From CAVUDO01 sp963740255 (GTDB taxonomy: Bacteria > Actinomycetota > Actinomycetes > Mycobacteriales > Cryptosporangiaceae): a stretch of DNA of 64,000 nucleotides. The stretch covers positions 124,001 through 188,000 of the forward strand of contig CAVUDO010000006.1 in assembly GCA_963740255.1 (NCBI GenBank), written 5' to 3'. The notes under the pieces are model-generated. The model was given only the letters and a program-made list of their open reading frames with translations. It was not told where the DNA came from and searched no databases. Below, in pieces: positions 1 to 9,745 of the stretch. The stretch's first letter is position 1; each line of letters begins with the position of its first letter. The position numbers and the translations under genes are program-made.

Positions 1-541
1 GGCGGGTCTCGATGTGGCAGTGCTGGCCGGGCTGGAACGGGTAGGGGTGGTCGGGCCGCACATGCAGCACCGCGACGCCCTCGGCCCGCAGTTCGTGGTC
101 GACCACCTCGGCGGTCCACCAGGGCGGCCGGTCCTCCTCGGCCCGGGCGGCGTCGATCATGGCCCGGGCGGCGAAGGCGTACGCCCGGATCCACGCGTCG
201 CGGGTCTCCTCCGTCCAGGCCTCGAAGGAGTACTCGCGCACCGCCGCGAGCAGCGCGTCCAGCAGCACCTCGTAGTGCTGCTCGACGACGCCGAACCGGC
301 GGTGTCCCCGCCCGAGCCGCTGCAGGTACGGAAAGAGCAGGTCGGGACGTTCGATCCCCTGCACGATGTGGATGATCGAGCTGAGCAGCCGGTCGCGCTG
401 GGTGTCCAGCACGAGCGGAAACATGGCCCTGAGCCCGGGGTTCCGGATGAAGATCCGGGCGTAGAAGTACTGCGTGACCTTCGCCGCGTGGGGCTCGATC
501 GCGGCCAGGCTCTCCTTCAACAGTTGGGCATCGTTCGCCAT
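1..541 (-). CDS. Globin-domain / flavohemoprotein-like oxidoreductase (3' end outside window)
   Basis: Reading leftward from an ATG at 539-541 (preceded by AAGGGG) gives about 180 residues and no stop before the window edge, so the C-terminus is missing. The first ~140 residues have globin character: an N-terminal helix with ESLAAIEPHAAKV, then YFYARIF, the FPL segment, LGRGHRRFGV carrying the expected proximal-His region, and a Trp-rich helix. The chain then continues into VAVLHVRPDHPYPFQPGQHC, which resembles the start of a ferredoxin-reductase FAD-binding barrel. Flavohemoproteins of this build oxidise nitric oxide or transfer electrons to haem. Only the globin part and the domain junction are visible, so the reductase half is inferred. 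Confidence 0.75.
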   Translation of the reverse strand, partial: MANDAQLLKESLAAIEPHAAKVTQYFYARIFIRNPGLRAMFPLVLDTQRDRLLSSIIHIVQGIERPDLLFPYLQRLGRGHRRFGVVEQHYEVLLDALLAAVREYSFEAWTEETRDAWIRAYAFAARAMIDAARAEEDRPPWWTAEVVDHELRAEGVAVLHVRPDHPYPFQPGQHCHIETR

Positions 542-740
542 CACGACCCCTTCGCAGCGCATCGCTGAGCCCGACGCAGTCGCCGTTCCCGGGTCGCCAC
601 CTGGAACGTCGACGCCCCGACCGTACCGCCTGGAACGGGCGATTCTGGCCGGTTCCCGGCACGGCGGGGCCGAAAGCGACAAGCCGTGACGTTCCGCAGT
701 CGGCCCGTCGCCCTGAGTCTACGAAGGGTCCGAGGGTGGC

Positions 741-1526
741 TCAGCCGGTGGCCTGGACGGCCAGCACCGGGACGACGTGCACCCGGATGCCCCGGTCGGC
801 CAGCGCGGTCACCACCGTGCGGGGGGCAGCCGAGTCGGTGACGACCGCGGTGAACGCGGTCAGGTCGCAGACCCGCAGGGAGGCCACCCGGCCGAGCTTG
901 TCGGCGTCGGCCAGCAGGTAGCGCTCAATCGCGCGCTCGAGCATGACCTGCCGGGACGCCACCTCCGCCGGGCGGAAGTCGGTGAGCCCGACGTGCGGGT
1001 GCACGCCGCCCCCGCCGAGGAACACCACGTCGGCGTAGACCGACGCGAGGAACTCCTCGGTCGCCGGCCCGGACATCGCGTCCTCGTCGCCGTGCGGGGT
1101 GCCGGGGGCGAGCTGCACGTCCAGGCCGGCCCGGCGGGACAGCTCCTCGGCGGTGCGGGCCGAGGTGGTGACGGCGTGGCCGGTCAGGCCCGCGGGGATG
1201 GCCCGGGCCGCCTCGTAGACGGTCGTGCCGAGGTCGTAGAGCACGGTCTGCCGGGGCTGCACCAGGCTGGCCGCGAACCGGCCGATCGCCTGCTTCGCGG
1301 CCTGGCGCAGGCGCCGACGGCTCTCGTACGGCGGCTGCTCGGTGCGGGAGGCGCGGGTGGCGCCGCCGTAGATCCTGGTCAGCTCGCCGCGCCGCTCCAG
1401 CTCCTGCAGGTCGCGCCGGATGGTCTCCAGCGAGACGCCGAGCCGCTGCGCCAAGTCGTCCGCGCGGACCATGCCGCGGGTGCCCAGCGTGCTGACGATC
1501 TGCTGACGGCGCTGTTCGGGAAGCAT
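741..1526 (-). CDS. DeoR/GlpR-family transcriptional regulator
   Basis: 261 residues, the usual length for the DeoR family. Residues ~5-60 form the winged helix-turn-helix (EQRRQQIVSTL, DDLAQRLGVSLETIRRDL, then YGGA). Residues ~75-235 form the DeoRC sugar-phosphate sensor domain, with DLGTTVYEAARAIP and VVFLGGGGVHPHVGLTDF. Such proteins usually repress sugar or polyol catabolic genes until a phosphorylated sugar binds. No sugar operon lies nearby. The gene is divergent from the hydrogenase operon, separated by ~355 bp, so control of that operon is possible but is only inferred from position. Confidence 0.9.
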   Translation of the reverse strand: MLPEQRRQQIVSTLGTRGMVRADDLAQRLGVSLETIRRDLQELERRGELTRIYGGATRASRTEQPPYESRRRLRQAAKQAIGRFAASLVQPRQTVLYDLGTTVYEAARAIPAGLTGHAVTTSARTAEELSRRAGLDVQLAPGTPHGDEDAMSGPATEEFLASVYADVVFLGGGGVHPHVGLTDFRPAEVASRQVMLERAIERYLLADADKLGRVASLRVCDLTAFTAVVTDSAAPRTVVTALADRGIRVHVVPVLAVQATG

Positions 1527-1881
1527 GAGGTCACGTCCGGTACGTGGGGGGTTCCGGTACCGAGTGAGAGTCCCACAACACGCGAGGGCCGCGTCCTTAA
1601 ATTTCCCCAGCGTCCAGGCGCCGATCCGGGTGGATTTCTGGCACAGTCCTCGGTGGGCGCCGAGGTGCCCAAGGCTCCCCCTGGTGGAGTGGTCGGGCCA
1701 TCTTCCGGGCCCCCCGTCCCAGGGGTTGAGCAGCGGCCGTCACCAGCAGGTAGCTGGCCGGCGACCCTAGGTGAGTGGCGCACTTACCGGGGCGGCGAGC
1801 CGGGTGCTAAAACCGACATTCTCCGGTCGCGCGGCGGGCCCGCCCGGGTACTGGCGCGGCAGAGAGCCTCGGAGGAGACGA
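1527..1881. promoter_or_regulatory. Divergent intergenic region upstream of the hydrogenase operon
   Basis: About 355 bp between the DeoR gene and the hydrogenase small subunit. It must carry both divergent promoters. A short A/T-rich patch (CTTAAATTT near 1597) and another near 1806-1812 (CTAAAAC) stand out from the GC-rich background, but I cannot fix a -10/-35 pair. A strong ribosome binding site, GGAGGAG, sits at 1871-1877 just before the hydrogenase start. Confidence 0.4.
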
Positions 1882-2940
<1,059 letters not shown>

Positions 2941-2995
2941 TGACGCGGCACCACTCCCCAATCTTCGACGACGGCACCAGAAGGGGTCCGAAACC

Positions 2996-4786
2996 ATGAC
3001 GGCCACGCAGGAAAGAGGCGCCTCCAGCGGCGCCGACAAGACCAATCTTGTCGAGATGAACTGGGACCCGGTGACCCGCATCGTGGGGAGCCTGGGCATC
3101 TACACCAAGATCGACTTCGCCCAGAAGAAGGTCGCCGAGTGTTACGCGACCTCTTCGATCTTCCGCGGCTACAGCATCTTCATGAAGGGCAAGGACCCTC
3201 GGGACGCGCACTTCATCACGAGCCGGATCTGCGGGATCTGCGGCGACAACCACGCCACCTGCTCGGTCTACAACCAGAACATGGCCTACGGTGTGCGCCC
3301 GCCGCACATCGCCGAGTGGATCATCAACCTCGGTGAGGCCGCCGAGTACATGTTCGACCACAACATCTTCCAGGAGAACCTGGTCGGGGTGGACTACTGC
3401 GAGAAGATGATCTCGGAGACCAACCCCGGCGTCCTGGAACTGGCCAACCGCACCGAGTGCAACGGTGCCGCCGCCCATGGTTACAAGTACATCGGCGACA
3501 TCATGCGCGCGCTCAATCCGTTCTCCGGTGAGTTCTACCGCGAGGCGCTCCAGGTCAGCCGGTACACGCGCGAGATGTTCTGCCTGATGGAGGGTCGCCA
3601 CGTGCACCCCTCCACGCTCTACCCGGGCGGCGTCGGCACGGTCGCGTCGATCCAGCTGATCACCGACTACATGAGCCGCCTGATGCGGTACGTCGAGTTC
3701 ATGAAGCGGGTCGTCCCGATGCACGACGACCTGTTCGACTTCATGTACCAGGCCCTTCCCGGCTACGAGATGGTCGGCTACCGCCGCACCCTCACCGCCT
3801 GCTGGGGAAGCCTGAACGACCCGGACTACTGCAACTTCGAGTACAAGGACATGACCGACTGGGGACGCAAGATGTTCGTCACCCCCGGTGTGGTCGTGGA
3901 CGGCCGGCTGGTCACCACCGACCTGGTGGAGATCAACCTGGGCATCCGCATCCTGCTCGGCAGTTCGTACTACCAGAGCTGGGAAGACCAGGAAATGTTC
4001 GTCACGCGCGACCCCCTGGGCAACCCGGTGCACCGCGACCACCCGTGGAACCAGACCACGATCCCGGCCCCGCAGAAGCGGGACTTCGACGACAAGTACA
4101 GCTGGACGATGTCGCCGCGCTGGTTCGACGGCACCGACCACCTCGCCCTGGACACCGGCGGCGGCCCGCTCGCCCGACTCTGGCCGACGGCGCTCGCCGG
4201 CCTGGTGGACATCGGCTACGTGAAGTCGACCGGCCACAGCGTGCAGATCAACCTGCCGCGCACGGCCACCAAGCCCGAGGTCAGCTTCGAGTGGAAGATT
4301 CCCCAGTGGAGCAACGCGATCGAGCGTAACCGCGCCCGGACGTACTTCCAGGCCTACGCGGCGGGGTGCGCGCTGCACTTCGTCGACAAGGCTCTGGAGG
4401 AGGTCCGTGCCGGCCACACCAAGACGTGGGAGTCGTTCAAGGTGCCGGACGAGGCCGTGAGCGTCGGCTTCACCGAGGCCGTGCGCGGCGTGCTGTCGCA
4501 CCACATGGTCATCCGCGACGGCAAGATCGCCAACTACCACCCCTACCCGCCGACGCCCTGGAACGGCAGCGTGCGCGACAAGTTCGGTACGCCCGGCCCC
4601 TACGAGGACGCGGTGCAGAACACGCCGATCTTCGAGGAGAACCCGCCGGACAACTTCAAGGGCATCGACATCATGCGGGCGGTGCGCAGCTTCGACCCGT
4701 GCCTGCCGTGTGGTGTGCACATGTATCTCGGCGACGGGAAGGTCGTCGACAAGATGCACTCTCCTTCCATGCTCAACCAGATCTGA
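2996..4786 (+). CDS. hhyL: [NiFe]-hydrogenase large subunit (group 1h/5)
   Basis: 596 residues. It holds the NiFe(CN)2CO active site. Both nickel-binding motifs are intact: SRICGICGDNH near the N-terminus (Cys79, Cys82) and DPCLPCGVH near the C-terminus (Cys569, Cys572). The chain continues 21 residues past His575 (MYLGDGK... to the end), which is the tail expected to be removed by a maturation protease. A protease gene of the right type lies in the same operon at 8478. The start ATG at 2996 follows a gap of 55 bp after the small subunit gene, with AGAAGGGG just upstream. Confidence 0.96.
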   Translation: MTATQERGASSGADKTNLVEMNWDPVTRIVGSLGIYTKIDFAQKKVAECYATSSIFRGYSIFMKGKDPRDAHFITSRICGICGDNHATCSVYNQNMAYGVRPPHIAEWIINLGEAAEYMFDHNIFQENLVGVDYCEKMISETNPGVLELANRTECNGAAAHGYKYIGDIMRALNPFSGEFYREALQVSRYTREMFCLMEGRHVHPSTLYPGGVGTVASIQLITDYMSRLMRYVEFMKRVVPMHDDLFDFMYQALPGYEMVGYRRTLTACWGSLNDPDYCNFEYKDMTDWGRKMFVTPGVVVDGRLVTTDLVEINLGIRILLGSSYYQSWEDQEMFVTRDPLGNPVHRDHPWNQTTIPAPQKRDFDDKYSWTMSPRWFDGTDHLALDTGGGPLARLWPTALAGLVDIGYVKSTGHSVQINLPRTATKPEVSFEWKIPQWSNAIERNRARTYFQAYAAGCALHFVDKALEEVRAGHTKTWESFKVPDEAVSVGFTEAVRGVLSHHMVIRDGKIANYHPYPPTPWNGSVRDKFGTPGPYEDAVQNTPIFEENPPDNFKGIDIMRAVRSFDPCLPCGVHMYLGDGKVVDKMHSPSMLNQI

Positions 4787-4810
4787 TCCACCGGGAGGCG
4801 AGAGGCAATC

Positions 4811-5392
4811 GTGATGGCTGAAGACGCGCGGAGCGTGGGCGAGAAGATCGAGGCGCTGCTGGACGACGTCGGTCAGACGGGTGACACCGTCGCGGCCGAG
4901 GCCAGCGCCGAACTCGCCCGGCTGCTGATGGAGTTCTACGGTGCCGGGCTGGCCCGGGTGGTGGACCTCCTGCGCGAAAGCGGCGATCACGGCGAGGAAG
5001 TGTTGATGAAGCTGGCTGGCGACGGTCTGGTCGCCAGCCAGCTCATCCTCCACGGGCTCCACCCGCAGGACACCGAGACCAGGGTGCTGGCCGCACTGGA
5101 GAAGGTGCGTCCCTTCCTCGGCTCGCACGCCGGCGGGGTGGAGTACCTGGGGATCGACGACGAGCTGGTCGTACACCTGCGGCTGCAGGGCAGCTGCGAC
5201 GGCTGCCCGTCCTCGGCGTTGACCGTGAAGATGTCGATCGAGAAGCAGATCGGCAACGACGCCCCCGAGATCGCCCGGGTGGACGTCGAGAACGTCACCG
5301 AGGCCAAGCCCGCGGGCGGGCTCCTGCAGATCGGGTCCAAGCCGCCGCTCGAGCAGTGGAGCGAGCCGTGCCCGGTTCCGGCGGCACTGTGA
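4811..5392 (+). CDS. NifU-like Fe-S protein of the hydrogenase operon
   Basis: 193 residues. The C-terminal half (about residues 90-165) is a NifU C-terminal/Nfu-type domain: VRPFLGSHAGGVEYLGI, then CDGCPSS, the CxxC pair that binds a [4Fe-4S] cluster for transfer. The N-terminal half is helical (two amphipathic stretches, ARLLMEFYGAGLARVVDLL) and is not part of that domain. Genes of this kind lie in Huc/Hhy hydrogenase operons, where an Fe-S delivery or electron-carrier role is assumed. GTG 4811 and ATG 4814 are both possible starts; a GAGAGG element lies just upstream. The 3' end overlaps or abuts the next gene. Confidence 0.85.
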   Translation: MMAEDARSVGEKIEALLDDVGQTGDTVAAEASAELARLLMEFYGAGLARVVDLLRESGDHGEEVLMKLAGDGLVASQLILHGLHPQDTETRVLAALEKVRPFLGSHAGGVEYLGIDDELVVHLRLQGSCDGCPSSALTVKMSIEKQIGNDAPEIARVDVENVTEAKPAGGLLQIGSKPPLEQWSEPCPVPAAL

Positions 5393-6198
5393 CCTCGACC
5401 TCCGGCGACACCTCGACCTCCAGCAGTGCGGTGACGTCGGGTGACGCCGTAACCTCGGGTGCCCCCGGCACGGCGGGAGCCGCCCCGATGGCGGGCGCCG
5501 CGGTGCCACCGGGTGCCGCACCGGGCGGCACGGGGAGCCCGAACGCGATCCTGCGCCGGCTGCTCACTCCGAAGCCCGCGCCGAAGATGGGCGAGCGCTG
5601 CGAGATGTGCGGCGAGATGCTCGCCGAGAAGCACGGGCACGTCGTGCACCTGGAGAACCGCGCGCTGATGTGCGCGTGCCGGCCGTGCTCGCTGCTGTTC
5701 ACCAACAAGGGCGCCGGCAGCGGCCGGTACCGGATGGTGCCCGAGCGCGTCCTGCACGACCCGGACTTCGCGTTCACCGACGTGCAGTGGGGCGAGCTGC
5801 AGATCCCGGTGCGGATGGCCTTCTTCTTCAACAACTCCGACGCCGAACGGGTGGTGGCGTTCTACCCCAGCCCGGCCGGCGCCACCGAGAGCGAACTCTC
5901 GCTGGATTCGTGGGACTCCACGCTCGGCGCCAGCCCGATCGCCCGGGAGCTCGAACCCGACGTGGAGGCGCTGCTGATCTGGCGGATCGGCGACACCTAC
6001 GACTGCCTGCTGGTGCCCATCGACTCGTGCTACCACCTGGTCGGCCTGGTGCGGCTGCACTGGAAGGGCTTCGACGGCGGCACCGAGGCGTGGGAACACA
6101 TCGAGGCCTACTTCGCCACGCTCCGCGACCGCAGCGCACCGCTGCCGCCGCGGGCGGACGATCCGGCCCCCCCGGCCGGTCCAGCGGACGGTGGTTGA
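5356..6198 (+). CDS. DUF5947-like CxxC protein of the hydrogenase operon
   Basis: Up to 280 residues. The first ~60 are low-complexity Ser/Thr/Gly/Ala/Pro. The folded part starts with a treble-cleft-like metal motif, ERCEMCGEML ... CACRPCSLLF (Cys-x2-Cys and Cys-x1-Cys-x2-Cys), followed by a mixed alpha/beta domain with NNSDAERVVAFYPSPAGATE. It resembles the DUF5947 proteins I know from actinobacterial hydrogenase operons; its biochemical role is unknown, and metal binding or rubredoxin-like electron transfer is a guess. Starts at GTG 5356, 5368 or 5389 are possible. GTG 5389 forms a GTGA overlap with the previous stop, typical of translational coupling. Confidence 0.75.
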   Translation: MERAVPGSGGTVTSTSGDTSTSSSAVTSGDAVTSGAPGTAGAAPMAGAAVPPGAAPGGTGSPNAILRRLLTPKPAPKMGERCEMCGEMLAEKHGHVVHLENRALMCACRPCSLLFTNKGAGSGRYRMVPERVLHDPDFAFTDVQWGELQIPVRMAFFFNNSDAERVVAFYPSPAGATESELSLDSWDSTLGASPIARELEPDVEALLIWRIGDTYDCLLVPIDSCYHLVGLVRLHWKGFDGGTEAWEHIEAYFATLRDRSAPLPPRADDPAPPAGPADGG

Positions 6199-6199
6199 G

Positions 6200-6841
6200 A
6201 TGTCCTCGGCGCTCTCGTTCTCCTGTACCGGAGCGCGACCCGAGCAGTACGCGTCCAGCCCCACGATGATCTTCGACCTCAAGATCAAGGAGAGTTCCGG
6301 CGTCCGGGTGCACACCGCGCTGCTCCGGGCCCAGCTCCGGATCGAGCCGCACCGCCGCCGGTACTCCGCCGAGGAGGCGGCGGGCGTCGACGACATCTTC
6401 GGCGAGGTGTCGCGGTGGGGCGAGACGCTCAAGCCGATGCAGCTGGCGATGGCCAACATCCAGACGCCGTCGTTCACCACCGAGATCGACGTTCCGCTGC
6501 CGGTCTCGTTCTCCTACGACATCGAGGTCGCGTCCAACAAGTACCTGCACTCGATGAAGGACGGCGAGATCCCGATCCTGATCCTGTTCAGCGGCTCGGT
6601 GTTCTACCAGACCGAGAACGGTGTGCAGATCGACCCGGTCGCCTGGCACGAGGAGGCGAACTTCCGCCTGCCGGTGGCCACCTGGCGGCAGATGATGGAC
6701 CTGCACTTCCCTGGCCAGAGCTGGATCCAGATGCGCGTGGACACCGTCGACAAGCTCCGCCGGTACCGCGCCAAGGAAGCCGACCTGACCTGGGACCACA
6801 CGATCGAGCGGCTGCTCAAGGCCGCGGGTGAGCCGACATGA
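6200..6841 (+). CDS. DUF6084-like protein of the hydrogenase operon
   Basis: 213 residues from ATG 6200 (GTG 6191 is also in frame). Notable segments are ALSFSCTGARPEQYASSPTM, LRAQLRIEPHRRRYS and VPLPVSFSYDIEVASNKYL. The pattern is of alternating beta strands and no membrane segment. I place it with DUF6084, a family seen beside group 1h/5 hydrogenases; no activity is established. The gene follows the CxxC protein without a gap and its stop overlaps the next start (ATGA), so it is translated as part of the block. A structural or assembly role for the hydrogenase is inference from position only. Confidence 0.75.
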   Translation: MSSALSFSCTGARPEQYASSPTMIFDLKIKESSGVRVHTALLRAQLRIEPHRRRYSAEEAAGVDDIFGEVSRWGETLKPMQLAMANIQTPSFTTEIDVPLPVSFSYDIEVASNKYLHSMKDGEIPILILFSGSVFYQTENGVQIDPVAWHEEANFRLPVATWRQMMDLHFPGQSWIQMRVDTVDKLRRYRAKEADLTWDHTIERLLKAAGEPT

Positions 6842-8481
6842 CCGCCGACGCCGACGTCACCCGCGCGGGCATGACCAGTGCCGAGGTGACCAGTGCCGAC
6901 GGCGTCATGGCCGACCTCACCGCGGCATTGGACGAGGTCAACCAGATCGCCGACACGGTGCTGCTGGAGGGCTACCTGCTCTACCCGTACCGCGCGTCCG
7001 CCCAGAAGAACCAGCTGCGCTGGCAGTTCGGGGTGCTGGCGCCGCGGTCGTACGCCGAGCAGTCCAGCGAGAACTGGTACACCCGCACCGAGTGCCTGCT
7101 CGAACCCGGCGAGAACGCGGTCGTCCAGGTGCGGATGCGGTTTCTGCACCAGCAGAAGCGGGCCGTGGAGAAGGCCGTCGGGCCCGACGAGTTCGCGCAC
7201 ACCGACGAGCTGGCCGTCGACAACCGCCTGATGAGCGCCTGGGACGAGGGTGTGCCCGAGCAGGTGGACATCGCGGTGCCGCTGGCGTCGCTGCTCGCCG
7301 GCGAGCACGTCGAGCCGTTCGACCGGCCCGCCACCGAGACCGTCGAGCTGGTCACCGACACCGAAGGTGTGGTGCACGGCCGCCTGGTGCGGACGTGTTC
7401 GCCGGTCACCGGCGTCATCCGGATGTCGGCGTCCCCCGTCGACGGGCCGTACGGCGCGGTACGGGTGCGGGTCGTGGTCGAGAACACCACCGAGTACGCC
7501 CCGGCCGACGCCGACCCGCAGCAGCGCAGCCGGGACGCGGCCATCCCCGCCTCGCTGATCGCCGCGCACACGATCCTGGCCGTCTCGGCCGGCTCGTTCG
7601 TCTCCACGGTCGACCCGCCGGAGTGGGCCAGGGCCGCCAGCGCCGACAACGCGAACGAGAACACCTGGCCCGTGCTGGCCGGCCCCGAGGGCCGCAGCGA
7701 CCTGATCCTGTCCTCGCCGATCATCCTGCCCGAGCATCCGCAGGTGGCGCCGGAGAGCCCGACCAACCTCTTCGACGGCTGCGAGATCGACGAGATCCTC
7801 AGCCTGCGGACGCTCACCCTGACCGACCGGGAGAAGGCCGAGGCCCGCGGCACGGATGCCCGGGCCGCCTCGATCATCGACGGCATCGACAACATGCCGC
7901 CGGAGGTGTTCGAACGGCTGCACGGCGCGATCCGGTACCTGGAGGGCACACCCGGCCAGCAGGCCGCCGCCGGCCCGACTGCCGCCGGCCCGCCGGCCAC
8001 GTCGACCGGCGCCCAGGCGGCGAATCCGTTCGGCGACCCGTTCACCCAGCCGCTGCCCGGCATGCCGATGTACACCGCCGACGGCGAGGTGACCGCGCCG
8101 GTGCCGGGTGCGGTGCCGGCCGCCCGCGACCCGTTCGCCGACCCGCTGCTGCCCGGTGTGCCGACGTTCACGGAGGTCAACGACGCGCCGTGGTGGGATG
8201 AGGCCAAGGAGGCCGCGGTCTCGCCGGAGACCGACACGATCCTGGTCGGAGGCGTCGAGGTGGGCAGGGGCACCCGGGTGATCCTGCACCCGGGCGGTCG
8301 TACCGACGCCCAGGACATCTTCCTGATCGGACAGTCCGCCACCGTCGAGTCGGTCATCCACGACGTGGACGGCCAGATCCACCTCGCGGTCTCGATCGAC
8401 GCCGACCCCGCCCGGGACATCCAGTCCTCGCACGGCCGGTTCCGGTACTTCCGCCCGGAAGAGGTCGAGGTGGCGCGATGA
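6838..8481 (+). CDS. Large hydrogenase-operon protein of unknown function
   Basis: 547 residues, soluble, with no recognised catalytic motif. The N-terminal ~330 residues look like a folded domain: LLEGYLLYPYRASAQKNQLR, then LEPGENAVVQVRMRFLHQQKR, then IAAHTILAVSAGSFVSTVDP. Residues ~385-450 are a Pro/Ala/Gly linker with two similar AxxDPFxDPxxPGxP-type stretches. The C-terminal ~90 residues carry GTRVILHPGGRTDAQD and LVGQ-like beta strands (FLIGQSATVESVIHDVDG). It starts in an ATGA overlap with the previous gene and ends in one with the protease gene, so it is clearly part of the operon. A scaffold or partner role is inference. Confidence 0.75.
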   Translation: MTADADVTRAGMTSAEVTSADGVMADLTAALDEVNQIADTVLLEGYLLYPYRASAQKNQLRWQFGVLAPRSYAEQSSENWYTRTECLLEPGENAVVQVRMRFLHQQKRAVEKAVGPDEFAHTDELAVDNRLMSAWDEGVPEQVDIAVPLASLLAGEHVEPFDRPATETVELVTDTEGVVHGRLVRTCSPVTGVIRMSASPVDGPYGAVRVRVVVENTTEYAPADADPQQRSRDAAIPASLIAAHTILAVSAGSFVSTVDPPEWARAASADNANENTWPVLAGPEGRSDLILSSPIILPEHPQVAPESPTNLFDGCEIDEILSLRTLTLTDREKAEARGTDARAASIIDGIDNMPPEVFERLHGAIRYLEGTPGQQAAAGPTAAGPPATSTGAQAANPFGDPFTQPLPGMPMYTADGEVTAPVPGAVPAARDPFADPLLPGVPTFTEVNDAPWWDEAKEAAVSPETDTILVGGVEVGRGTRVILHPGGRTDAQDIFLIGQSATVESVIHDVDGQIHLAVSIDADPARDIQSSHGRFRYFRPEEVEVAR

Positions 8482-9176
8482 CCGCCGGGACCCCCGGGAC
8501 CCCCGACACCGGTGTGCGGACGCCGCCGAAGATCCTGGTCGCGGGCGTCGGCAACATCTTCTTCTCCGACGACGCGTTCGGTGTCGAGGTGGCCGGCAAG
8601 CTCGCCCGCGAAACGCTGCCCGCCGGCGTCCAGGTGCTCGACATCGGCATCCGCGGCGTCCACCTGGCCTACCAGCTGCTCGACGGCTACGACGTGCTGA
8701 TCCTGGTCGACACCACTCAGCGCGGCGGCCCGCCGGGCACCCTGTACGTGATCGAGCCCGACATGGCCCGGACCGACAACCCGGACCCGGGGATCGAGCG
8801 CCCGCTGGTCGACGTCCACGGCATGGAGCCCGACACGGTCTTCGCCCTGCTCGGCTCGCTGCGGCGCGGCGTCGGCATGGAGGACAGCTCGGTCGGGCGG
8901 ATCCTCGTGGTCGGCTGCGAGCCCTCGTGCATGGACGAGGGCATGGGACTCACACCGGAGGTGGAGGCAGCGGTCGACGGCGCGGTGCGGACCGTCGTCG
9001 ATCTCGTGAAGGAATTGCAGACCGAGACAGGGAAAGGAGACTCCGATGCTGAAACGATTCGTGTTGGGCGCGCTGCTCGTGGGCGTGGCGACGGTAGTGG
9101 TGCAGTCGCTGCCGGACGTGGCGCGGTACCTCAAGATCCGGGAGATGTGACGGCCGAGGTCGGAGGCGCGCGATGA
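8478..9176 (+). CDS. Hydrogenase maturation protease
   Basis: 232 residues. The core matches the HyaD/HupD/HoxM endopeptidase family: ILVAGVGNIFFSDDAFGVEV near the N-terminus (Asp-rich Ni-sensing loop), the VLDIGIRG segment, DVLILVDTTQRGG, VDVHGMEP (His) and VVGCEP. These enzymes remove the large subunit's C-terminal tail once nickel is in place. The core ends near residue 185; the final ~45 residues are Gly/Arg/Ala-rich and overlap a separate small gene in another frame (9046-9150). The ATGA overlaps at both ends favour this full frame being translated. An ending near residue 185 is more usual for the family. Confidence 0.9.
   Translation: MTAGTPGTPDTGVRTPPKILVAGVGNIFFSDDAFGVEVAGKLARETLPAGVQVLDIGIRGVHLAYQLLDGYDVLILVDTTQRGGPPGTLYVIEPDMARTDNPDPGIERPLVDVHGMEPDTVFALLGSLRRGVGMEDSSVGRILVVGCEPSCMDEGMGLTPEVEAAVDGAVRTVVDLVKELQTETGKGDSDAETIRVGRAARGRGDGSGAVAAGRGAVPQDPGDVTAEVGGAR
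9046..9150 (+). CDS. 34-residue single-pass membrane peptide (DUF6893-like), nested in protease gene
   Basis: A small gene read in the +1 frame relative to the protease. ATG 9046 is preceded by GGAAAGGAGACTCCG, one of the best ribosome binding sites in the window. The product starts MLKRFVLGALLVGVATVVVQ: a positively charged start, a ~15-residue hydrophobic segment, then SLPDVARYLKIREM. This fits the DUF6893 small-protein family that I recall from actinobacteria. It could help hold the hydrogenase or its partner at the membrane, but that is speculation. Confidence 0.7.
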   Translation: MLKRFVLGALLVGVATVVVQSLPDVARYLKIREM

Positions 9177-9688
9177 CGCGCTTCACGGTGGTGCCGGAAC
9201 GCTCGGTGCTGACCGCCGAGGCCCGTTCGAACGTGCACCCGATCCACGGCGAGGGCCGCGGGCTGACCGGCTACGTCGACGTCGACGTGGTCGACGGCCG
9301 GATCGACCCCGCGTCCAAGCCGACGGTCCACATCGAGCTGCAGACCGAGGACCTGAAGGCGGAGAACTCGCTCTATGACCGCGAGATCCAGAAGCGGATC
9401 AACGCGCGCAGGTACCCGACCATCCGTGGCGAGGTCCGCGAGGTGCGGGAGACCTCGCCGGGCCAGTACGACGTGGCCGGGGAGCTGTCCTTCAACGGCG
9501 CCACCCGGGCTGTGGACGGCACGGCCCGGGTGTCCGTGGTCGACGACCGGACGCTGCAGGTGGACGGCGATCTCACCGTCGACATCCGCGACTTCGGCCT
9601 CGAGCCGCCGAAGATCCTGATGCTCAAGGTGTTCCCCGACGTGGCGATTCACGTGAACCTCGTCGCCGAGCGCGAAGGCGGAGACTGA
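9173..9688 (+). CDS. YceI-family protein
   Basis: 171 residues. It shows the YceI lipocalin-like barrel pattern: FTVVPERSVLTAEARSNVHP, then VDVDVVDGRIDP, the long helix DREIQKRINARRYPTI, GELSFNGATRAVDGT and DIRDFGLEPPKILMLKV. Family members bind isoprenoid-type hydrophobic ligands; many are secreted, but this one has no signal peptide and so is probably cytoplasmic. The start is an ATGA overlap with the preceding gene. Members also occur in other Hhy-type operons, possibly in quinone or lipid handling near the hydrogenase; that role is inferred. Confidence 0.88.
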   Translation: MTRFTVVPERSVLTAEARSNVHPIHGEGRGLTGYVDVDVVDGRIDPASKPTVHIELQTEDLKAENSLYDREIQKRINARRYPTIRGEVREVRETSPGQYDVAGELSFNGATRAVDGTARVSVVDDRTLQVDGDLTVDIRDFGLEPPKILMLKVFPDVAIHVNLVAEREGGD

Positions 9689-9745
9689 GCCTGAACCCAG
9701 TGAGTTCTGAGCGGGACGATGTACGTGGAAGGAAGTGGTCTTCAA

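Noticed and set aside
4811..5392. Nitrogen-fixation link from the NifU-like protein
   Set aside because: No nif genes in the window; the gene is coupled to hydrogenase genes and has only the C-terminal Nfu-type domain.
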